Positions 31,510 to 40,391 of a DNA stretch of 64,000 nucleotides are shown in pieces; position 1 is the stretch's first letter, and the number at the start of each line of letters is the position of its first letter. Origin of the DNA: Xanthomonas theicola (GTDB taxonomy: Bacteria; Pseudomonadota; Gammaproteobacteria; Xanthomonadales; Xanthomonadaceae). The position numbers were made by a program, and so were the translations under genes. The DNA lies in assembly GCF_014236795.1 (NCBI RefSeq), contig NZ_CP049017.1, forward strand, positions 3,760,001-3,824,000. Direction: 5' to 3'. Under the pieces are notes generated by a model. That model saw only the letters and a list, made by a program, of their open reading frames with translations. It ran no database searches and was not told the origin of the DNA.

Positions 31510-32154
31510 TCAGGCCGGGGGCGTCAGGCCCAGTCTGGCCCACAGGTCGGCCGGGCGTTGCAGCAGCGGCAGCGGCGTGTGCGGCTGCAACGCCGCCGGC
31601 AAGGTGTAGCCCCAGCCCACGCCGGCGAAGGCGATGCCGGCCTGGCGCGCGGCGTCGGCGTCGCGAATCTCGTCGCCCACGTACAGGGCGCGCGCGGCCG
31701 GGATCCGGCATGCCTGCAGGGCCGCGCGCAGTTTGCGGTGCTTGCCCAGCAGCGCGGCGCCGCAGCCGATGTGGTCCAAGCGCGCGACCAGTTCGGCGCC
31801 GAGCACGCGCTCGACGTTGCCACGGCTGTTGGAGGTCACCAGGGCCAGCCGCACGCCGGCGCGCGCGAGCGCGTCCAGCAGTTCGGCCACGCCGTCGAAC
31901 ACGGCGATGCGCTCGATCTGCGCCGCCATCAGCGCGCACATGCGCCGCGCCACCGCCGGCACCTGCCACCAGCGAATGCCGCTGTGCGCCATCAGCTCGC
32001 GCGCGCTCAGGCTGCGGATTTCCTGCAGCCGCTCCACTTCGAAACGGTGGAAGCCGAATTCTTCGGCAACGCCGTTGATGGTGTCCAGGAACCAGCCGAA
32101 GGAATCGGCCAGGGTGCCGTCGAAATCGAAGATGACCAGGTCGTAGCGGCGCAT
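31510..32154 (-). CDS. HAD-family hydrolase, phosphoglycolate phosphatase-like
   Basis: 214 residues. HAD motifs are complete: I DLVIFDFDGTLADS, II LALVTSNSRGN, III around KHRKLRAALQ, IV ALYVGDEIRDADAARQAG. The alpha-helical cap (residues 20-80) fits the Gph/PGP subgroup. The substrate is not fixed by sequence. It stands alone on the minus strand, and the 356 bases upstream hold only degenerate sequence. Confidence 0.88.
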   Translation of the reverse strand: MRRYDLVIFDFDGTLADSFGWFLDTINGVAEEFGFHRFEVERLQEIRSLSARELMAHSGIRWWQVPAVARRMCALMAAQIERIAVFDGVAELLDALARAGVRLALVTSNSRGNVERVLGAELVARLDHIGCGAALLGKHRKLRAALQACRIPAARALYVGDEIRDADAARQAGIAFAGVGWGYTLPAALQPHTPLPLLQRPADLWARLGLTPPA

Positions 32155-32510
32155 GTGCCGTCAGGATGCCGCAGCGCGCGTCTCGAAACCACCCTGGCGG
32201 CGGTTGGCGCGCGAGCCGGCGCCGGCCGCGGCCGGCGCCCACTCAGCCGCAGCAGTCGCGGACCAGCGGCTCGCCGGGACCGCCCGGCCCCAATTCGCCC
32301 CCGAACGGCGCGCATTCCTGACCGACATGCCCAGGCGCTGCACGACGCGTCCTGCGCGATCCCGTCGCCCGCGGTCGCCTGCACCGCGCCGAAGCGCATG
32401 CTGGCCCGGCCAGGAACGCGGCCGCGGCCATCTCCGTTGCGCAATGCGGTCCAACGCTGTTTCAAGTGTTGGGGTTCTACGCCGGAACCGCCGAAATTTC
32501 CGCCACTTAG
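32155..32510. other. Gene-free, degenerate stretch
   Basis: 356 bases between the HAD gene and the IS5 remnant. Open frames exist on both strands but show no recognisable domain, start signal or consistent codon usage. It may be a decayed gene. Confidence 0.4.
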
Positions 32511-33024
32511 AACCTGTTCACGATCTTTTGAGTAGTAGTGTCAGGCATGCCAGGTGGATGAACTGCAAGCTGGTGTTGAGCTTACGCTCGCAGTTCTTCC
32601 ATAGCCTTCGGTTCTTTTCCAGCCACGCAAAGCTGCGTTCGACGCTCCAGCGCTTGGGCATGACCTTGAAGGTGTGCAGTTCGCTGCGTTTGGCGATCTG
32701 CACCGTGACTTGCTTGCCCAGGATCTCTCGTACGCCTTCGGCGAATGGTTCTGCGGTATAGCCGCTATCGCACAACAGGCTTTGCACGTGTCCCAGGTTC
32801 GGCTTGCAACGATCCAGGGATTGGAGCGCGCCTTTGCGGTCGGTCACTTCCGCCCTCGTCACCGCGACCGCATGCGGCAGGCCTTGGGTATCGACGGCGA
32901 TGCGACGCTTGATCCCCAAGACCTTCTTGCCCGCGTCATAACCCTTCTGGCCGGCCGTGTCCGTGTTCTTCACGCTCTGTGCGTCCACGATCAAGAACGT
33001 GCTGCAAGCGTTGCGCCCCTGCTT
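32511..33024 (-). mobile_element. IS5-family element, 5' part lost to IS30
   Basis: The element retains its transposase 3' two thirds and the distal end (AGAACCTGTTCACGATC near 32511). The other end is replaced by the IS30 element at about 33025. The matching 5' fragment is not found on the far side of the IS30. Confidence 0.75.
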
Positions 33025-33048
33025 AGACTCAACTTCCAAGCGCGACAC
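32518..33048 (-). pseudogene. IS5-family transposase, N-terminus missing
   Basis: Recognisable from about GRNACSTFLIVDAQSVKNTD to LNTSLQFIHLACLTLLLKRS. DDE residues are visible: Asp in FLIVDAQSVKN, Asp in LLCDSGYTAEPFA, Glu in WSVERSFAWLEKNRR. The first eight codons (MSRLEVES) read IS30 end sequence. The N-terminal domain present in full-length IS5 transposases is absent, so it should not transpose by itself. Confidence 0.85.
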
Positions 33049-34091
33049 CCTCTCAGCCAGTAGGGTGTATGCATGTCAAGAAGCTATCTCCACCTGAGCG
33101 CAGAAGAGCGCGCGGTACTCCAAATCGAAACGCGACGTGGTCAGAGCTTACGCTCGATATCCAGGCTGCTGGATAGAAGCCCGTCGACATCGAGCAGGGA
33201 GCTGGCCAGGCAGCAAGCCACGGTCTACCGTGCTCGAGAGGCGGCCATGCGTTACCGGACACGACGTCAGCACAGCGTTCGGCGGCGACGGCTGACACCG
33301 GGAACGGATTTATTCCAGATGGTGCGCGATCATCTGGTGCTGTGGCGCTGGTCGCCCCAGCAGATTGCTGCCAAGCTGCTCCTCATGTCCCCGGATGATC
33401 CTGCCCAGCGCGTCAGTCACGAAACCATCTACGCCACGATCTACGCGCACCCGCGCGGCGGCCTGAAAAAGGAGCTTGTGGAGGCGTTGCGCCAGCGCAG
33501 GCCGTCCCGGGGATCACGGCGCACGACCGCCGCCAAACGCAGCTGGGTGCCTGAGGAACCGCGGATCGTGCACCGACCCGAAGAGGTGCAACAGCGGTTG
33601 GTCCCAGGACATTGGGAAGGTGACTTGATCAAGGGAGCGTTCAATCGTTCCTGTGTTGGCACCCTGGTGGAGCGCAAGACGCGTTTTGTGGTGCTGTGCC
33701 GGATGGACGGCTGCACCGCCACAGACGCACTGGAAGGTTTCACCCGTCAGATGAAGAAGCTCCCCGCATCCATGCGAACCAGCTTGACCTATGACCGTGG
33801 CACCGAAATGACGCGCTATGCCGAGCTGATGGAACGGTTGAACATCGACCTGTGGTTTGCCGATCCGCACGCACCGTGGCAGCGCGGAAGCAATGAGAAC
33901 ACCAACGGTCTACTTCGCCAGTTCCTGCCCAAGGGGGCGGACCTATCCGCCGTCAGCCAGGAATACCTCAATCACATCGCGTTGCTGATGAACACTCGCC
34001 CTCGCCAGACACTTGGCTGGAAGACGCCTAGCGAGGCAATGGAAGCGGACATCGCAGCGTTCAAATCACGTGTTGCACTTGAATCTTGAGA
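33025..34091 (+). mobile_element. IS30-family insertion sequence, complete
   Basis: Imperfect terminal repeats flank one long gene: CTCAACTTCCAAGCGCGACAC near 33029 and, reversed, CTCAAGATTCAAGTGCAACAC near 34088. The left neighbour is an IS5 transposase gene and the right neighbour an esterase gene, with no target duplication visible. The boundaries are accurate to about 5 bases. The same element occurs truncated at 8366-9195. Confidence 0.88.
33073..34089 (+). CDS. IS30-family transposase, intact
   Basis: 338 residues. N-terminal HTH (LSAEERAVLQIETRRGQSLR, SISRLLDRSPSTSSREL), then the rve/DDE core with Asp in VPGHWEGDLIKGAFNRSC, Asp in SLTYDRGTEMTRYAEL and Glu in QRGSNENTNGLLRQFLPKG. The C-terminus NTRPRQTLGWKTPSEAM is typical of IS30. 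All catalytic groups are present, so this copy could mobilise the truncated one. Confidence 0.95.
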   Translation: MSRSYLHLSAEERAVLQIETRRGQSLRSISRLLDRSPSTSSRELARQQATVYRAREAAMRYRTRRQHSVRRRRLTPGTDLFQMVRDHLVLWRWSPQQIAAKLLLMSPDDPAQRVSHETIYATIYAHPRGGLKKELVEALRQRRPSRGSRRTTAAKRSWVPEEPRIVHRPEEVQQRLVPGHWEGDLIKGAFNRSCVGTLVERKTRFVVLCRMDGCTATDALEGFTRQMKKLPASMRTSLTYDRGTEMTRYAELMERLNIDLWFADPHAPWQRGSNENTNGLLRQFLPKGADLSAVSQEYLNHIALLMNTRPRQTLGWKTPSEAMEADIAAFKSRVALES

Positions 34092-34965
34092 CCGCCGTTC
34101 GACGTACTCCACCGGCACGCCCGCCGCCCGCAGCGCCTCGGCGTACAGGCGGCCGTCGTCGAGCAGCGCGTCGCAGTCGGCGGTGAACACCAGCGCCGGC
34201 GGCAGGCCGGAAAAATCCGCGGCCTGCAGCGGCGACAGGCGCGGATCGCGCGGATCCAGGCCCGAGGACAGGAACGGAGCGGACATGGCCTGCATCAGTT
34301 CCAGCGTCAATGGCGGGACCGCGCCATGGCTGCGACGCGCCGGCAAGGCATTGCCGGCCGGCGACAGGTCGGTGCCCGGATAGAACAGCACCTGCGCGCG
34401 CAAGGCGACCGCGCTGCCGCGCAACAGCTGGCAGGCCATCGCCGCCAGCCCGCCGTCGGCGCTGTCGCCGGCCACCGCGATGCGCGCCGGGTCCAGGCCG
34501 AGCTCGGCGGCGTGCGCGGCCAGCCAGCGCAGCGCGGCCGAGCACGTCGTCCGGACCGGCCGGCGCCGGATGCTCCGGGGCCAGCCGGTAATCCACCGCG
34601 ATCACCGTACAGCCGGCGGCCTGCGCCAGGCGCCGGCAGACCCGGTCGTGGCTGTCCAGGTCGCCCAGGATCCAGACGCCGCCGTGCAGGTAGACGGTGG
34701 CCGCCGCCGGCGCCACGGCATCGGCGGGCAGGTAGCGCCGCAGCCGGATCGGCCCCAGCGGGCCGTCGGCCTGCAGATCGTGCACCGCCTGCATCGGCCA
34801 CGCGTCGCCGCCGAGCAGCGTGGTGACCTGGCGGTAGGCCTTACGCATCGCCGGCATCGGCAAGGTATGCAGCGGCGGTGCGCCGGCCGCGGCCGCCGCC
34901 ATGGTCGCCAGCGCCCGCAGTACGTCGGGCGCCAGGCGCGCCGGGTCGAACGGATCTGCTTGCAT
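34090..34965 (-). pseudogene. HSL-type alpha/beta-hydrolase (acetyl esterase-like), frameshifted and truncated by IS30
   Basis: Starts MQADPFDPARLAPDVLRAL at 34965 behind GGAGCG. The HSL oxyanion motif VYLHGGVWILGDLDSHDRVC is intact, up to VDYRLAPEHPAPAG. A one-base insertion near 34545 shifts the frame; it resumes as LRWLAAHAAELGLDPARIAV. The nucleophile motif reads GDSADGG where the family has GDSAGG. The acid region DCDALLDDGRLYAEALR follows, and the gene is cut at YVERR by IS30, losing the catalytic His. Three independent lesions mean it is not functional. Confidence 0.9.
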
Positions 34966-35016
34966 GGGGCGCTCCGTGTTGCGTCGCATAGGAGGAACGC
35001 CGGCCGCGCGGCCGGA

Positions 35017-37170
35017 TCAGTCGATCAGCATCAGCGCATCCAGCGCGAGCACGCCGCGTCCCTGCGGGTAGACGACCACCGGATTGAGGTCGATCTCGCG
35101 GATGCGCGGTTGCGCGCGCAGCACCGCGCCCAGCCGCACCACCAGTTCGGCCAGCGCGACCACGTCCAGCGCCGGCGCGCCGCGATGGCCGTGCAGCAGC
35201 GCCGCGCCCTTGAGCCGTTCCAGTTCGCGGATCACCGAGGCCGCCGGCAGGTCCGGCGCGAGCAGGCGCACGTCGCGGATCACTTCGGCGGCGACGCCGC
35301 CGAAGCCGACCAGGACCACCGGCCCCCACTGCGGATCGTGGCGCGCGCCGACGATCATCTCCATGCCGCGCTCGGCCATCGCCTCGACCAGCACGCCCTC
35401 CAGCGGCGCATCCGGCGCATGCCGGGCCAGGTTGGCGTGCAATCGCTCCCAGCCCTGCGCCAGCGCCGCCGCATCGCCGAGGCCGAGGATCACGCCGCCG
35501 ACGTCGCTCTTGTGGCCCAGCTGCACCGATTGCACCTTCAGCGCCACCGGATAGCCGATCCGCGCCGCGGCCGCCTGCGCCTGCTGCAGCGTGCCGGCCA
35601 GTTCGCCGGGCGCGAACGGCAGCCCGAGCGGCGCCAGCAGCGCCTTGGCGCGGTGCTCGGGAATCACCCCGCCCTGCGCCGGCAAGGCGAGCTGCACCGG
35701 CACCGCCGCGGCTTCGTCGAAGTCACGCGCGGCCAGCGCCGCCAGGCGTGCGAGCGCACGCAACGCGCGCTCGGTGCTGGGGAAGTACGGCACGCCCAGT
35801 TCGCGCAGCTGGGCGAGATAGTCGGCCGGCAACGCCGCGCCCTCGTCCAGGCCGGCGAAGATCACCGCCTTGCGCGGGCGCAGTTCGCGCACCGCGCGCA
35901 GCACCGGCGGCAGCTTGATCGCGCAGGTCACCGGATCGGTCTGGATCAGGCCGACCACGATCGAGGCGCAGCGCGGGTCGTCGAACAGCGCCGCCAGCGT
36001 GCGCTGGTACAGGTCCGGATCGACCAGTCCCTGCGCGGTGAGATCGAGCGGATTGCTGACCGCGACGAACGGCGGCAGCGCCGCGCGCAGCGCCGGCGAA
36101 TCGGCATCGTGCAAGGGCGGCAGGGCCAGGCCCAGGTCCTCGCACAGGTCCAGGCACAGCGCCTTGAACGCGCCGGACTCGCCCAGGATCGCGGTGCCCG
36201 CCGCCGGCAGGAACTGGCAGCGCAGCGCGATCTCGGCGATGTCGCCCAGTTCTTCCAGGGTGTCGGCCAGCACCACGCCGGCGCGTTCGACCAGCGTGCG
36301 CATCACCTGATGGTCGCCGGCGAGCGCGCCGGTGTGGGTGGCGGCCGATTCGCGCGCGGCGCTGCTCTTGCCCGGATGCAGCAGCACCAGGCGGGTGCCG
36401 GCGGCGCGCGCGCGCCGCGCCAGCACCAGCAGCCGCTGCGGCTGGCGGAACTGCTCGGCGATCATCGCGATCACCCGCGTGCCCGGATGATCGAGCAGGA
36501 ACGCGATGTAGTCCTCGATGTGGCTGGCGGCCTCGTTGCCGGTGGAGATCGCGTAGGACAGCGGCAGCTCGCGGCTGGCCAGGGTGGTGTTGAGCACCGT
36601 CATCATCGCCCCGCTCTGCGAGAGGATGCCGATCGCCGGCGCGGCGCGGTTGCGCGCGGCCTGTTCGGCGCTCACCTCGGCCTCGATGAAGGTCAACGGG
36701 ATGCGCGCCAGGTAGTTGATGCAGCCCAGGCAGTTGGGGCCTTCGACCAGCATGCCGGCCGCCGCGGCGATGCGCGCGATCTCGCGCTGCTGCGCCTGCC
36801 CGGCCTCGCCGGCCTCGGCGAAACCGGCCGAGAAGATCACCGCCGCGCCCACGCCGCGCGCGGCCAGCGCGCGCACCGCGTCGAGCACCGCCGGCTGCGG
36901 GATCGCCAGCACCGCCACGTCCACGCCGTCGGGCAGCTGTTCGATCGACGCCAGGCACGGGCGCCCGCCGATCTCCTCGCGCTTGGGGTTGATCAGGTGG
37001 ATCCGCCCGGCATAGCCGTTGCGTTCGAGATTGCCCAGCACCGAGGCGCCGAGCGCGCCGGGCGTCGGCGAGGCACCGACGATGGCGATCGAGGCCGGCT
37101 CCAGCAGGCGCTGCACCGGGGTCCGCGCCGCGCCCAGCGGCGGCGCGGCGGAAGTCGTGCTCATGTCCAT
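35017..37170 (-). CDS. NDP-forming acyl-CoA synthetase, probable hydroxycinnamate-CoA ligase
   Basis: 717 residues in one chain: CoA-binding Rossmann domain (ASIAIVGASPTPGALGASV), ligase-CoA domains with the phosphohistidine loop (SAATHTGALAGDHQVMRT), and a C-terminal ATP-grasp domain (GLPFAPGELAGTLQQAQAAA, IGYPVALKVQSVQLGHKSDV). Members activate acids with CoA using ATP to ADP. Its place 16 bases after a hydroxycinnamoyl-CoA hydratase/lyase gene implies feruloyl- or coumaroyl-CoA formation, as for NDP-forming feruloyl-CoA synthetases. Substrate is inferred from context; fold and active His are seen. Confidence 0.88.
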   Translation of the reverse strand: MDMSTTSAAPPLGAARTPVQRLLEPASIAIVGASPTPGALGASVLGNLERNGYAGRIHLINPKREEIGGRPCLASIEQLPDGVDVAVLAIPQPAVLDAVRALAARGVGAAVIFSAGFAEAGEAGQAQQREIARIAAAAGMLVEGPNCLGCINYLARIPLTFIEAEVSAEQAARNRAAPAIGILSQSGAMMTVLNTTLASRELPLSYAISTGNEAASHIEDYIAFLLDHPGTRVIAMIAEQFRQPQRLLVLARRARAAGTRLVLLHPGKSSAARESAATHTGALAGDHQVMRTLVERAGVVLADTLEELGDIAEIALRCQFLPAAGTAILGESGAFKALCLDLCEDLGLALPPLHDADSPALRAALPPFVAVSNPLDLTAQGLVDPDLYQRTLAALFDDPRCASIVVGLIQTDPVTCAIKLPPVLRAVRELRPRKAVIFAGLDEGAALPADYLAQLRELGVPYFPSTERALRALARLAALAARDFDEAAAVPVQLALPAQGGVIPEHRAKALLAPLGLPFAPGELAGTLQQAQAAAARIGYPVALKVQSVQLGHKSDVGGVILGLGDAAALAQGWERLHANLARHAPDAPLEGVLVEAMAERGMEMIVGARHDPQWGPVVLVGFGGVAAEVIRDVRLLAPDLPAASVIRELERLKGAALLHGHRGAPALDVVALAELVVRLGAVLRAQPRIREIDLNPVVVYPQGRGVLALDALMLID

Positions 37171-37186
37171 CGCGGCCTCGCTGTGG

Positions 37187-38029
37187 TCAGGCGTCGCGGC
37201 GTTGCCGGGACAGGTCGTAGGCGCCCAGGCCGGGCTTGTAGGTCTTCTCGTCCAGGAACTGCTTCAGGCCTTCCTTGCGGCCGTCGTTGTCGTAGCTGTT
37301 GGCCGCCTCCTGCGCGCGCACCAGGTAGTCCTCGGCGTTCTCGTAGGTCATCTCGCGCACGCGGCGGACCACGTCCTTGGTCGCCTTCAGCGCCACCGGA
37401 TTCTTCTTCGACAAGGCCCGCGCCACCTCCGCCACGCGCGCGCGCAGGCGCTGGCCCGGCAACGCCTCGTTGACCAGGCCCCACTCGGCGGCGGTGCGGC
37501 CGTCGATCGGTTCGCCGAGCATGGCGTGGTACATCGCGCGCCGGAACGACAGCAATTCCGCCGCCACCTTGGAAGCGCCGCCACCGGGCAGGATGCCCCA
37601 GTTGATCTCGGACAGGCCGAACTTGGCCTCCTCGGCGGCGAAGGCCAGGTCGCAGGCGAACAGCGGGCCGTAGCCGCCGCCGAAGCACCAGCCGTTGACC
37701 ATCGCGATGGTCGGCTTCTGGTACCAGCGCAGGCGCCGCCACCAGCCATAGCTCTCGCGCTGCGCCTTGCGCGTGCCGGCCAGGCCATGCGCCTCGGTGT
37801 CGCGGAAGTATTCCTGCAGGTCCATGCCGGCGGTCCAGGCGCTGCCCTCGCCGCTCAGCACCAGCACGCGCACATCGTCGCGGAACTCGAGCGCGTCCAG
37901 CACCTCCATCATCCTGCGGTTGAGCGCCGGACTCATCGCGTTGCGCTTCTCCGGGCGGTTGAATTTCACCCAGGCCACGCCGTCCTCGACGGCATAGGCG
38001 ACGGTGTCTTGTTCGGTGTTGCTGCTCAT
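37187..38029 (-). CDS. p-Hydroxycinnamoyl-CoA hydratase/lyase
   Basis: 280 residues. Crotonase-fold enzyme converting feruloyl- or coumaroyl-CoA to vanillin or 4-hydroxybenzaldehyde plus acetyl-CoA. Similarity to Pseudomonas HCHL is strong at the start (EDGVAWVKFNRPEKRNAMSP). Other marks are the oxyanion loop GEGSAWTAGMDLQEYF, the active Glu in FGLSEINWGILPGGG and VNGWCFGGGYGPLFACDLAF. The ATG at 38029 and stop spacing support an operon with the CoA ligase downstream. Length matches the family (276-280). Confidence 0.94.
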   Translation of the reverse strand: MSSNTEQDTVAYAVEDGVAWVKFNRPEKRNAMSPALNRRMMEVLDALEFRDDVRVLVLSGEGSAWTAGMDLQEYFRDTEAHGLAGTRKAQRESYGWWRRLRWYQKPTIAMVNGWCFGGGYGPLFACDLAFAAEEAKFGLSEINWGILPGGGASKVAAELLSFRRAMYHAMLGEPIDGRTAAEWGLVNEALPGQRLRARVAEVARALSKKNPVALKATKDVVRRVREMTYENAEDYLVRAQEAANSYDNDGRKEGLKQFLDEKTYKPGLGAYDLSRQRRDA

Positions 38030-38065
38030 GTGTGGATCACCTTCAGCGGGGGAAGAATGGGGACT

Positions 38066-38094
38066 CCCTTCTCCCGACGGGAGAGGGGCTTTTT
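38066..38094. repeat. Small hairpin repeat between the ALDH and lyase genes
   Basis: CCCTTCTCCCGACGGGAGAGGGG forms an almost perfect stem (one bulge) followed on the plus strand by CTTTTT. It resembles the gltB-gltD hairpin at 2326-2421. Since neighbouring genes read on the minus strand, it is more likely a dispersed repeat than a functional terminator. Confidence 0.55.
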
Positions 38095-38099
38095 CCAAA

Positions 38100-39569
38100 T
38101 CAAAACGGGTACTGCGGCACCGCATCCTTGATCGTGACCCACTGCCATTGGGTGTACTGCTCCCAGTCGGCCGGGCCGCCGACGCTGGTGCCGTTGCCGG
38201 AGGCGCCGGTGCCGCCGAACGGGTTGACCACCTCGTCGGCTACGGTCTGGTCGTTGATGTGCAGCAACCCGGTGTACAGGCGTTCGCCGATCGCCAGCGC
38301 ACGGCCCACCGAGGCCGAGATCACGCCCGCCGACAGGCCGTACTCGGTGCGGTTGGCCAGTTCCACCGCCTCGTCGTCGCTGTCGAAGACGATGATGTTG
38401 GCGACCGGCCCGAACACCTCTTCCTCGAACGCGCGCATGCCCGGCTGTACGTTGGACAGCACCGTCGGCGCGTAGAACAGGCCATCAAAGCTGTCGCCGG
38501 CCGCGACCACCGCGCCGGCCGCGACCGAGGCGGCGACGATGTCCGCGATGTTCTGCAACTGGCGCTGGTCGATGATCGGCCCCAGCGCGACCTGGCCGCT
38601 GGCCGGGTCGCCGACCGGCAGGTGCCGCGCCTTCTCGGCCAGGCGCCGGGTCAGCTCGGCGGCGATGCCGCGCTGGACCAGCACGCGGCCGGTGGCCATG
38701 CAGATCTGGCCCTGGTGGAAGTAGGCGCCGAAGGCGATCGCCGAGACCGCACGGTCCAGGTCCGCGTCCTCCAGCACGATCAGCGCGTTCTTGCCGCCCA
38801 ATTCCAGCGCGACCTTCTTCAGGTGCCTGCCGGCCAACTCGCCAATCTTGCGGCCGGCCGCGGTGGAGCCGGTGAAGGCGATCATCGGCACGCCGGGCGC
38901 CTCGACCAGCGCCTGGCCGGCATCGGCGCCGCCAGGCAGCACGTGCAGCAGGCCCTTGGGCAGGCCGGCGGCGGCCAGCACCTCGGCGATGACGAAGCCG
39001 CCGGCATACGGGGTGCGCGGATCGGGCTTGAGCACCACCGCATTGCCGACCGCCAGCGCCGGCGCCACCGAGCGCAGCGACAGCACCAGCGGGAAGTTGA
39101 ACGGCGAGATCACGCCGATCACGCCCAGCGGCAACTGCCGCGCCAGGCTCAGGCGGCCCGGCACGCTCGGCAGCACCTGACCGCTGGCATGCAGCGGCAT
39201 CGCCGCGGCGCGATGCAGCACCACGATCGCCTCGCGCACCTCGTGTTCGCCCTTGGCCAGGATGCCGCCGGTCTCGCGCGCGATCAGCGCCGCGGCGGCG
39301 GGCGCCTGTTCCTGCAGGATCGCCGCGGCGCGATGCAACACCGCGGCGCGCTCGCGCGGCGGCGTCGCGGCCCAGGCGCGCTACGCGGCGCGCGCCTTCG
39401 CCACCGCGGCGCCAACCTTGGCCGGCCCGGCCTTGCCGACCGAGTACAGCGGCTGGCCGGAGCCCGGTTCGATCACCTCGAGGGTCTGCGCCGCGGCGAT
39501 CCAGTCGCCGTCGAACAGCGTGCCCTGCCAGGTCGCGGCATGGGCCAGGGGAGTGCGGGTGACATTCAT
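38100..39569 (-). pseudogene. Vanillin/benzaldehyde-type aldehyde dehydrogenase with a premature amber stop
   Basis: The frame from the ATG at 39569 gives MNVTRTPLAHAATWQGTLFD and VIEPGSGQPLYSVGKAG, then a TAG at codon 63 (39383-39381). The same frame continues without any other break to 38100 (490 codons in all). Catalytic residues are intact downstream: ALELGGKNALIVLEDADLD with the general base Glu and FHQGQICMATGR with the nucleophilic Cys. A C-to-T change at a CAG Gln codon would explain the stop. An internal GTG at 39341 would give 413 residues without the N-terminal strands. It should oxidise the aldehyde made by the lyase next door. Confidence 0.88.
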
Positions 39570-39607
39570 GGCGCGTGGTCTCGGAAAATGGACGGGAGAA
39601 CGAAGGG

Positions 39608-40375
39608 TCAGATCGCGGTGGCGGCCAGGCCGCCATCCACCGGCAGGTTGACGCCGTTGATCCAGCGCGCGGCATCGGAGGCGAGGAACACGATCGCCTC
39701 GGCGACCTCGTCGGCATAGGCCGGGCGCTTCATCTTGCCGGCGTCGGCCTGGATGCGCTGCGGCCCGAGCATGGTCACGAAATCGCCGAGGATCGGCGTG
39801 AACACCGGGCCGGGCGCGACGCTGTTGACGCGCACGTCGTGGCCGGCGAACCAGTCCTGCGAGCGCAGCGCGCTCCACACGATCAGCGCTTCCTTGAAGT
39901 ACTGGTAACAGGCGGCCTGCGCCACCGGATGCGCCTGCAGCCAGCGTTCGCCGGCGGCGTAGTCGGGGGTCTGCGCCAGTTCGCGATGCACATCCAGCCG
40001 TTGCGGCCATTCCGCGCCGAGGATCGAGGCGACGTTGACGATGCCGCCGCCGCGCGTGATCCGCGGCAGCAGCGCCTGGCTGAGATGGCGCAGGCCGAGA
40101 TAATTCACCTTCGCCACCAGCGCCACCGGCGCGGTGCCGGGCACGCCGGCGATGTTGGCCAGCGCGTCGATGCGCTCGGGCAATTGCGCCACCAGCGCAT
40201 CGATCGCGGCCGGATCGCCGAGGTCGGCCTGGTGGAAACCGTCCAGCGTCATGTTGACCGGGTTGCGGTCCACGCCGATCACGCGCGCGCCATGGAAGCG
40301 CGCCAGCCGCGCCACCTCGCCGCCGATGCCCGAGGCCACGCCGGTCACCACGAGAGTCTTGTTGAGCAGGGTCAT
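39608..40375 (-). CDS. SDR oxidoreductase, coniferyl-alcohol dehydrogenase-like
   Basis: 255 residues. Cofactor loop LVVTGVASGIGGEVA, NIAGVPG, Ser in NVASILGAEW, and the Tyr-Lys pair within CYQYFKEALIVWSALRSQDW, an extended active-site region shared with CalA-type coniferyl-alcohol and 3-alpha-hydroxysteroid dehydrogenases. C-terminus WINGVNLPVDGG. Position in the hydroxycinnamate operon (38 bases upstream of ALDH) suggests oxidation of hydroxycinnamyl alcohols. Substrate is inferred. Confidence 0.88.
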   Translation of the reverse strand: MTLLNKTLVVTGVASGIGGEVARLARFHGARVIGVDRNPVNMTLDGFHQADLGDPAAIDALVAQLPERIDALANIAGVPGTAPVALVAKVNYLGLRHLSQALLPRITRGGGIVNVASILGAEWPQRLDVHRELAQTPDYAAGERWLQAHPVAQAACYQYFKEALIVWSALRSQDWFAGHDVRVNSVAPGPVFTPILGDFVTMLGPQRIQADAGKMKRPAYADEVAEAIVFLASDAARWINGVNLPVDGGLAATAI

Positions 40376-40391
40376 GAGAAGGAAATCCGGT

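Noticed and set aside
34480..37473. 997-codon plus-strand open frame
   Set aside because: It lies antisense to the acyl-CoA synthetase and lyase genes, is His/Arg/Gln-rich without domains, and arises from the GC-rich third-position bias of the real minus-strand genes.
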